Shown here: one piece after another, positions 11,332-21,054 of the stretch
Position numbering within the stretch: the stretch's first letter is position 1
Layout: each line of letters starts with the position of its first letter
Assembly: GCA_026874595.1 (NCBI GenBank)
Contig: CM049307.1
Span: forward strand, 55,389,870 to 55,453,869
Direction: 5' to 3'
Length of the DNA: 64,000 nt
Source: Sipunculus nudus
Taxonomy: Eukaryota; Annelida; Sipuncula; Golfingiida; Sipunculidae
The notes under the pieces: model-generated
Database searches by the model: none
Told to the model about the DNA's origin: nothing
What the model saw: the letters and a program-made list of their open reading frames with translations, nothing else
Translations under genes and position numbers: made by a program

Positions 11332-12092
11332 TAGTGGTTTGCCAATTAATCGATTAAATCGATGATTGGTCATTTTCTTTCAAAAACGATTAAATCGATT
11401 GCAATTTTGCATAATCGATTAAAAATTATTATGTATTATGTAAAATGTATTATGTATCATGCAAAAAAAATCTAATCCTGTCAGAAATATACAAAAAGAA
11501 AGTAACGAACGCAATAAAACGTAACCTTGTGCAGCCAACAATCGTTTGACGGCAAGTAGACCTTGGATGCGGGTGGATTAATGGTTTCATTATGAATATG
11601 TCACACTTTTTTCTGGGGTCAATAGTTTAGGTACTAGTATACAGCAGATTTCCGGGAAATATAAAAAAGTACATAAATAAGGCCAAAAAAAATTAAAGGT
11701 ATGGTTCTCAGGCACCGCCCGCATCAATTTTACAACCCCGCATCAAAACCTTTTATTTTGATTTTCAATTAAAAGTTTCCAATTTTGAGCTGCTGCCGCT
11801 CAGACATTTCTTTCCAGAAGATAAAACCATACAATTTCCTTTGTTTTGTAGTGCTTTTACTTATTTAGCAAAATAAAACTGTTATTTTCATGCTTTTCCC
11901 TTATCATTTGACATTTTTATCGAAACATACCAAAAAATTTAAAATAAAAAAAGCGCCCGCCCGCATTGATTTCTGAAAAAAAGTGCCTGAGAACCATACC
12001 TTTTTTTTATTTTGGCCTAATCGATTAATAATCGATCATCGGTCATTCTTTTCAATCATAGATTATGATTTTAAAACAAATTCCCACCACTA
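11332..12092. mobile_element. Non-autonomous hAT element with nested MITE
   Basis: Termini are TAGTGGTTTG and CCCACCACTA. The perfect 8-base direct repeat GTACCAAA lies at 11324-11331 and 12093-12100, with the T at position 2 and A at position 7 usual for hAT targets. The ends are rich in ATCGATTAAATCGAT-type sequence. Without the nested MITE (11681-12017) and its TAA the element is about 421 bases. A second copy without the MITE lies inverted at 36990-37419. Confidence 0.85.
11681..12017. mobile_element. Harbinger-type MITE, copy 2 (nested)
   Basis: 337 bases, nearly identical to 10067-10406 apart from A/T-run length and one or two substitutions. TAA flanks both sides. It interrupts the hAT element. 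Confidence 0.87.
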
Positions 12093-12389
12093 GTACCAAA
12101 TTAAAAAAAAACAAGCTGTTAAAGTGACTTTGACATAATCCGCATCCATCACATTTTACCCGAGTTACTTGACACCTGCTCCTTCATTTATTACATTTTA
12201 TTTATTTCAACAACACTTTCAAAGGCTTGACAATTTATTTATTACAAAATCTTATTTTACTTTATTTTTTCTTGGTTGGAGGTTACCGTTTTTTTTTAAT
12301 GCTAGCTTGAATGAGTACTACATGACAGGGTAGTATAGCACACGCTTACTCTCATTTTATATCCTTGTGTTAACCAGGCCCGGTGACTA

Positions 12390-12636
12390 CTGCAAATGCG
12401 GACCTTTGGCGTGTAATTTTTCCCATTTACTGGTCATACCACAGAAGAACCTCCGCAAGGAGCACTCGTTTGTGAGGGAATACGGCAGTGGGGCACGACC
12501 TCCCAAGTAAGCCTGCATAGCGCTCACCCTGAGAGAGGGGACCGACCGGGAAAAGCTTTCTCCTCCACGGCTGAGATTCGAAGTCACGACCTTCGGGCTT
12601 TGAGTCCAGTGCTCTACCCCTAGACCACAGGAGCCA
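12390..12636 (-). mobile_element. tRNA-derived SINE-like sequence
   Basis: Minus strand 12636-12562 reads like a tRNA: GGTCTAGGGGTAGAGC (A-box region), ACTGGACT (anticodon-arm region) and GTGACTTCGAATC (B-box region). A GC-richer tail follows down to about 12390. No full cloverleaf acceptor stem is evident, so it is a retroposon rather than a tRNA gene. Confidence 0.65.
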
Positions 12637-12712
12637 TTGTTATTTTTAATTGCCGATGTTATGGCGACATATATATATATATATATATATGTATATAAAC
12701 CAGCCTGGGTTG

Positions 12713-12801
12713 GTGATCTGCCGTAAAAATCTCGCCGCTCCTTCCCTGATATTCGAACTAACGACCTGTTTTGGAGTACTGTGGTCTGCCTAGTTAACAG
12801 G
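12713..12801 (-). mobile_element. Possible second tRNA-derived SINE piece
   Basis: The minus strand contains GGTCGTTAGTTCGAATATC, close to a B box, with a degenerate A-box-like CTAGGCAGACC upstream. Weaker than its neighbour. An (AT)n tract abuts it. Confidence 0.35.
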
Positions 12802-12964
12802 AATTATTAAAATACAAACATCGGACAACGTCATTATTTATCGTTATATTTTCTTTTATATTTATTTAATACCCAAATTGGGAACTTAATTTTCATAATA
12901 TCCATCAAATGCCAATATATCATTAGCGCCCCCTGCTCTCGAATACCTTGATCCACCACTACAC

Positions 12965-12965
<1 letters not shown>

Positions 12966-13045
<80 letters not shown>

Positions 13046-13062
13046 CATATATATATGAATAT
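12966..13062. repeat. (AT)n microsatellite
   Basis: About 95 bases of AT dinucleotide with a few interruptions. Confidence 0.95.
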
Positions 13063-16000
13063 GCACCAAATTGATAAAATTATAGTTGTGACACACGATA
13101 TTCAGGGAAGGGTGGGGGGGGGGACATGGGTGATCACAGGAAATTTGCCAAAAAGCGATCCACGCTCTGAGCGCGCTGCCACCTAGCGAATTTCTGATAT
13201 AAGTACCCGTGTTATGCACACTTGCCTGTCAGCATTTCCATCTCTCCAACACACACACACACCCACCCGCACAAAAAAAGGGAAGATAGCCAATAACATT
13301 ATTGATGCATATGTGTGTGTTTGTTTTTACACTGTGCTTTAGTATAAATCTATATACTGTGCATGAGAATTTTTCATGCCTTTCATGTAGCTTTCGTGAT
13401 GCGAAATGTACAAAAATTATCCGAAAATACATCCCTGTGTTTTTTTCGTCAAATTACTACTTTTTAGGAATGAACTTTGGTAAATATTATATCCTTATAT
13501 TTTGTTTATATCCTAAAACATACCTGCGAGTATGTGTGTGTTTGTGTGAATGCTAAATCTTCGAGAAAAAAAAATGTTAAAATCCCTTCCGTTTTATTTT
13601 AAACATTAAAACCACGACGGGTGATCTGACCTGTAATTTCAAGTACTTCGTATCTCATTGACGATTTCGATATCCAAAACGCAACCCCACTGAAAGAGCT
13701 ACAATGGCTTACAGTTTTTAAATATGCATGCTGATGCTTAGATATGTTCATCAAATGCGTATCTACAATCCAAATAATTTTACGCTCAAATATGTTACTA
13801 GACCTGGCCTCCTATTATTGCCGAAACCGAGAAATAAGTTTTACAAAAATAGCTTTTTATACAGAGCCCCTTTTGTTTGTTACAATCATTACTAACTTTA
13901 AAAGGAACGCTAAAAGTTTTTTTTTTCAATATCTTAGCTTTGTATAACTGACAAGAAACTTTGAATTATGTGATATTATTACTATTAAAATGAACCGCGA
14001 TGTGCAGAGTAAATGATTATGCTTGGTTTTATTCTTCTAACGTTTCCTTTGAAGTCATCTGACACATGCTTTAGACGTGACTGACACTGACTGTAAAATT
14101 CACTAACCTGTGATTTTTACTTGGGAACTGGGTTTGTGTAATATGATACATGCCATGATTATTGTCTAATATGCAAATATATAATATATAATATTTATGT
14201 GTTTTTATTTATGTATAATTTGTGCGTTCACCATATGATAAGTATATTGTATGTTTTATCATTTTATGTATATTATATTTCAATGTATAATGACAGAGTC
14301 TAGTGTAAGAACAGTTTTTTAAACTGAACTGGTTACCCTGTATAAATATTTTCAATAATATATAATAAGTATAGCGATACAATTACTAACTCCGTTACTT
14401 TCGAGGTCTCACCATCACCCCTTGGGAATATAAACTATAAGCATAGTCCATCAGATGATATTTAAAATAACATTATTATGAGGCGGCACACACAAGGTTT
14501 GATATGTTGGAATTCAACTGACATGTCTTACACTACACCCTTTTTTCAAGTCACCAGTAACGTCATCATCCCCAATTATAATGATGGAGCGTTCAATATT
14601 ACAGAAATCCTAAAACTAATATAATCACGTTCTGGTAAACCTGGTATGAGTTCTCTAGTCGAATAAGTTTTCTTACACATTCCCATCCAGGACAAAAGCC
14701 CCCCCCCCCCCCCCCTTATATAGACAAGCTGTCCTAGGCTAGCGGAGATGCTGTTACCACTGACAAGCCACCCCCTCCCCCCCCCCCCCTTCCGTAAATC
14801 CTGGCGACACCCCTTGGTCCGAGTATGGTTCAAATAGTACTTTTACTTTGTTTGAAATTAAAAAAAAAGTATAAATGTCGGCGTCTATTTGTTATTCTGC
14901 GAGACCAGTACACATTTGGCTCAAATGCCCCCCCCCCCCCCCCACACACACACCGTATCCCGGTGAGTGCTACTTTTTATGACATTCTTTTTTCAAGTTT
15001 AGAATTAATGGCAGTGTGCATCTTAAAGGACCCATTTTTGTGACTTTACTACCTGTGCATTTTTTTCTGTGACTCTTTTTTACCGTCACCTACCAGCCAA
15101 ATCCTTACCCAGGTAAAGCTCCTGTTGAATACTTGGGAATCGATGTCCTCTGCCAGCTCAGATTTTCTGGTGATGATTATAAATATAGAGAGAATATATA
15201 AAAAGTGACTGGTAAACACTGATTGCAGCAACTGGAAATATGTATTGCGTTATGTTTGACAGTGTGATCAATAATGCGCTTTGCTTCATGACGGCTCAGT
15301 TCTGTTATGGTAACAGTAGCAGCGCCGTCTGCCAGCAATTTCGGGTACTGCAATTGGTCCATCTTTTTCCATCGCCGTTTCGGCCTTCTGATAATACCTC
15401 ATTCAGAGTGCCTGTACATCTTGCATCGTAGATTGCACTTAAACGCTCGATAAAGGTGTAAATATTTTCGTCATTTTGCAACGCCTCATGGCATGAAAGT
15501 ACTCTGTGACCAACCATAAACAGACTAATCGTTAGCTTTTTAAGTATACTTTCTAACAATACCTACCATGTGCGCGAGAAAAATTCGATTTTACTCAGCA
15601 TATTGTGAATCCCTCTGTATGTCTGTTGAATTTCTGACAGCATGAATACACGCATAGCTCTCATGGTATACTGGACGACAGCAAACCTGTACGCTATACA
15701 GGAACTGAGTTGTAATCATAGAGACGTATTTACTGTTTGGTTTGCAGGCTAACATGTGCCCTTTGTATTAAATCAAAACTGGTATAGCCTAATGTTAGGC
15801 TGATTATCAATGCAACAGGATGGATGACTGTTGCACTTTATTACCCGTATGGATTGTGTCATTACTCAAGTTAGGCTTACCAGTTGTGTATTCACACCTA
15901 ATCTGTTTTTTAATTATGATTTTTTCATTCATATAATTCAAATAATTCTATTTTATTTATACCATCCAACTACATGTACTTAAATATGGATAAATAACTA

Positions 16001-16511
16001 ATAATGTTATGAAATATTTGAATTTTTTATATTAACCCGAAACATCTGTTATAAATCATACCTTTCAATAGTTTTTTTATGTAAAATTAATATATTGATT
16101 ATATTCATGAATAAAGTATTAATATAAAAATGTTATTCGTGAATGAAGTAAATATCGAAAAAAACATTTTTGTCAATTTAAATCGTTAAAATGATCCTCT
16201 CATGGAATTGTTACTTACTTCCTGAGACTTTCCTTTCCTATAGAAGCATGTGAATATTTTTTTATGTATAAATTTGATACTTATTTTGCGCAATCATTTA
16301 CATGTTTTTCATGTGACTTAGTTCACCGTATGAAGGACAAGAACAATGGGCTAACCATTGTCCTTTTGATGAAAAAATCACAAATACAATATCCTCTTCC
16401 CTCCCCAGACAGAGAAACAAATTTACGCAGACATCAAACGAAATTCGAAGGACTCTTTTTATCTGTAGCTAGATAACTACCTTGTATCATACTAGACAAC
16501 AAATCAACAGG
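13063..16511. other. No gene seen; homopolymer C tracts
   Basis: Contains poly-C runs at about 14700-14715, 14776-14789 and 14929-14943, and short frames only. No exon or paired repeat ends could be supported in the 3.4 kb. Confidence 0.45.
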
Positions 16512-16876
16512 TGTGATGAAACGAGAGTGAGTGGACACCCGTTATGAACCCGGGTGTCTGCGCAAACCGCCCCGACACCCGACCCGGAAGTCTCCATCAC
16601 GTGCGCTCCTGCTCAAGCTGGTCCGCAATCGTCTGCGCAGCTCTCTCCATCTGGCTGAAGACGGCCTGACAAAGTACCCAACCTGTGTTACGGCCGACGG
16701 ACAACTCTATCCTCTCCGTAACAGCGGCCGATCGTTCATCTGACGAGATGGCGCGGGTCATGAACGAGCAGACGACACCCGAGGGTGGCTCGTTACGTCA
16801 TAAAGTGGTCGTCTTAGTGGAAGGGGATGGGTATATATAAGAAGGAGGGCTCTTTAGCCTTATAAACACTGATACA
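16512..16876 (+). mobile_element. Probable solo or 5' LTR with TATA box
   Basis: A GC-richer block from TGTGATG to GATACA. It carries GTATATATAA at 16831-16840 about 45 bases before its end, and is followed at once by TGGTGACAGAA, which resembles a primer binding site. It fits the 5' LTR of a Gypsy-type element, but I cannot find a partner LTR or coding sequence, and the left edge is a guess. Confidence 0.45.
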
Positions 16877-17054
16877 TGGTGACAGAATACAGCGCTTGCA
16901 GAAAAAGCTTAAACTTCTGGAGTGCACGAAAGGTTTGCAGTATACGGTAAGAATGTTGTATTATCTCTTAGAAACGGCAGAGAGATACAAGCTGATATTT
17001 CAGTTGGCCATATATTAAGTTGGTTGTGTATTACTATACAGAGTCGGAATTTTG

Positions 17055-17107
<53 letters not shown>

Positions 17108-17774
17108 ATGATAATAATAATAATGATAATAATAAAGAAAATCTGAATTACAAAAGTCGGCAAATATTTATTAACTTAAACTTAAATTTTAAAAATATTT
17201 AAATAATTTCATTATTATTATATAAACTAAAAGTAAAAACAATTAAATAGTTAAAATGAAAAATAATAAAATTGTTATAAATTTAACAAAAAATTATTTT
17301 GGGGAAACAAGGTATGACCAACATGATTGTATGGAGCCGGTGACACCTTTCACAGGCAAATATTTATTATTATCATCTAATCTTGAGACCATTCTAAAAT
17401 TGCTCCGCTATAAGTTATCAACAATGCAATAGTCTTTTGCCAAAAAATACGCGACTATGTGAAAAAATCTTTCACGTAAATATTATCTGACACACAGATG
17501 CGTCAGTATTGATAAAAAAAACTGTTTAGATATATATATATATGGTGTATATAACGTCCACATTTCCATATGTATTCGGTCAGACTGTTAATATTCGGGA
17601 CACGGGGAAAAGCCCCCCCCCCCCCCCCCCCCACACACACACACCTCAAAATTTCGACCGACTTACATTTGCACTAGTGACACTATAACAATTTTATCAA
17701 TATCATCGCAATACCTTTACCAAACAAATCTTAAGGTATATAGAAATCTTAACCCGTCTTAAGACTAACCATGA

Positions 17775-17841
<67 letters not shown>

Positions 17842-18700
17842 TAGTGGGGGAGTCGGTTCCTTTTTCATAATCGATCATCGGTTTGAGCAAACCGATTGAT
17901 GATCGATTATTAATCGGTCCAGACAAATATATGCAATTATCAAAGAAATATGAATTTATCTGTGAAACTGTACCTGCGTTTCACCGGCGGGTATTCTCCA
18001 CGCACACGAATGTACCGATTTTTCCACGTATATAGACAAAATCAGACTAATGTTAAGAATCAAACTAAACAATCGGCAACGTCGGGCTATATCTTTCATC
18101 ATGGGAATTAACAGTATCTAAGTATATTAGGCTGTTTTTCTAACACATGAAGGCAGATTTTACGGGCCCAGGTGCGTTTGGGGCAGATCATACAATAAGA
18201 AATGCAGACTTGTCCAAAACAAAATTCCAGCCGAAATCAAATACTCGACCGGCCGGGTTAGCCCCAACAAAGAATTTTTTTAAGGACGGCCTAAACAGCG
18301 GCACCTGGCATCGATTATTTAAAAGAGAATCACGCAAAATTGGCATAGACCTGGAGAATTTATGGGGTATTTTAACGCCATCCCGCCCATATTTTGCAAT
18401 GTACATCTCGTTAGAAAGCTCTCCGCCAATTCTGCAGCTCCCTGCGAGTTCACAGATAATAAGTTTAGTAGTACTCCGTTCTCGCGCCTACCGTGTCATG
18501 CTCAGTTACATACGGAAGTTGATTCATTATATAAAGCGCAGAATGTGGTAAAGAATGAAAGATTAATATTTGCCTATAACATAAAGGCATTCTTGAAAGA
18601 AAACAATGATTATTATGATGATAGTTGCCTTTGGTAATCGAGCGATTGAAAGTGACAGCAAACCGACTGACTTTCGAAAAAAAACCCGATGATCGGCCCT

Positions 18701-18761
<61 letters not shown>

Positions 18762-18858
18762 TGTCATAATTGAATGTCATACTTTCGTAATATTGATAAT
18801 GAATCACTGGATTAATTTAGCTTATTTCATTGCAAAATATGTGACGTAAAATGTACTA

Positions 18859-18923
<65 letters not shown>

Positions 18924-18929
18924 CGTATT

Positions 18930-18966
<37 letters not shown>

Positions 18967-19219
18967 CTGTGTGTATATCCTTTTTAGAACTTTGCACCTT
19001 ATAAACAAGGGTAGACTATATTTCCATCTTTTTTCATTCAGTTTTATTCAGATTATATAAATCCCTATTTTTCTCCAACAGGCACTTAATTGACTGTCCG
19101 GATCTGCATAAAAAAGACAAGTTAGTCAACTTACAAGTGAGATCTATAGACTGTGAATATATAGATTGGGATTTGTTCCAACTTCCGTTCTAATTCAGAT
19201 CACAACATATCAATAGTAA
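16877..19219. other. No gene seen; AT microsatellites and a hAT-like end
   Basis: Holds (AT)n at 17057-17103, 17777-17841, 18704-18758 and 18858-18967, and poly-C at 17613-17632. At 17842 there is a TAGTGGGGG start followed by a hairpin of ATCGATCATCGGTTT type (17868-17908) that resembles the end of the hAT element at 12092. A 134-codon frame at 18147 has no supporting features. Confidence 0.45.
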
Positions 19220-19991
19220 ATGATGCCTTATCCAAAGAAAAAACTAGTCGCTTCTCAACACGTCCAGAAAACGGCGTCACATGAGCCGGATATCAGAGTT
19301 TACGGTAAAATCAAGAAAAAAGGCACCAAAGGCGACACTGTCGTGCAGACAACAGGCGAAGAGATACCAGCAAAGAAGGCGAGACTCGAACAGCATGGAG
19401 GTAACAAGTCTAACGATGATGACACAATGTCTAATCACGTGACGACAGCTCCCTCTGCATGTACTCAGAGTAAACTAATCTTTAAGTCTAAAATTCCCAG
19501 AGAGAATGTTCACAGTGGTTGCAAAACTTCTGATAACATCTGTCGTATTAAAACTAGCGCCAGCTTAAAGAAGAAACTCAAACTCTCAGAACCAGTGGTT
19601 TCAAAAGGTGAAACGAAATTGACAAGGTCGAGCAGACGAACACGCAAAGCCAGGGTGTCCTGCTGGAATGTCACATACGTGAATAAACTCAAAACTACAT
19701 TTACCAAAACCCAGCCCATTGTAAAAGTGTCAAACTGTCAAAAAAATGTACGTTGCACGGAAAGGTTGTCGATGAAATGTGGCGAAACTAACCTGGACTC
19801 TCAAAAACAGCCATTTATGTTACACTTGCCGGCAATAACACCAGAACAAGACGGGATCAGAAAGACAAAACTGGATGTGCATGACACAGCAGTCATTGAA
19901 AGTGGCGCCCCTAGTGAGGGAAATGTGGATTATTATCCTCTCTGCGAAACCAACAGTTCAGCTGCACAACGAAGCCTCACTTCCATGAAAG
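19220..19991 (+). CDS. Exon 1 of the PxDLS gene (basic N-terminus)
   Basis: Starts at tandem ATG ATG and reads residues 1-257 plus one base. The donor is GTTTGT after AAAG. Lysine and arginine clusters dominate. Reading on past this donor hits a stop within 75 bases and becomes hydrophobic and AT-rich, supporting a splice here. Confidence 0.72.
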
Positions 19992-20916
19992 GTTTGTGTG
20001 TAAAATTTTTGGTGACTTTTTATATGATATTTATATGTTCTACAAACATTTTATGCTTCATATAATCAGCACAGCTCACAGGTTTAAATCAAATTCACGA
20101 TTCAGTATTGGTTATTAGTTTAAATACGTTTGTATATATGTATCATCATTTTGTAGGAATAAAATCCGGTGTCGCAATTTAAAAATAATAAACATGAAGC
20201 ATACTTCTTCTTGCCTACTTCATCATCTTAATGACAGTAAAATGTGTACTTTGTTTATCAAAATAAATATTTATTTTGTAGCCGGGTCGAACATGCACAT
20301 GGAGGCCGAGGAAGACGTGGTGCGCACGTCCGTTGTGCCCTCTGTTGGTAGTGCAGGTAACAATTTAATATTCTCCCTTTGGCAATATCTGGTATTGGTT
20401 TCAGAAACTGTAACTTTTTTGTATGGTAGGCTACTGGTTGTGAAAAACATTTAGGATTAGTGATATCTTATTCGTTTATACTATAAGCTACTTGCTTTAA
20501 GTAAATTCAAAATCCAAGCATTATTCTTAAATATATAGCCAAAAAGGATTCCATAAAACATATATCGATATATAACAATCAACGTGTATAAAATTTCTAC
20601 ATTCAGTTGAAAATGAGTGAAATGTTGAGTTAATTTTTGTGTTGTATAATTGTGTCCTAACAAATAAAAGGAACATGAGATATCAATTCTTTTTTCTTTG
20701 TTTCAAAAGAACTGTGCAAGACCGAAGAGCACGAATCACGCTCGCTTAGTGTTGCGCCCTCTGTTGTTCATGCAGGTAACTATTTACTCTCTGATTTTAC
20801 TGTAACCTGTGCAAACAATCTCTCATCGTACCCGTCGCAGTCATACAAGTTTCGATGGACGGATAGGACTGCGTACTTTAACAAGTTCAAAACTGCTAAA
20901 CACTTCCAATATAGAA

Positions 20917-20959
<43 letters not shown>

Positions 20960-21008
20960 ACACACACACACACATGCGCACAGGTTCACGCATATAAACA
21001 CACACGTG

Positions 21009-21054
<46 letters not shown>

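Noticed and set aside
12562-12636. Functional tRNA gene
   Set aside because: Box regions are tRNA-like, but acceptor and anticodon stems do not pair properly, and it continues into a SINE-like tail.
14576-14833. Glycine-rich minus-strand frame
   Set aside because: The glycines come from poly-C homopolymer tracts.
18147-18551. 134-codon plus-strand frame
   Set aside because: Lies between AT microsatellites; overlapping frames on both strands are equally open; no recognisable motif.
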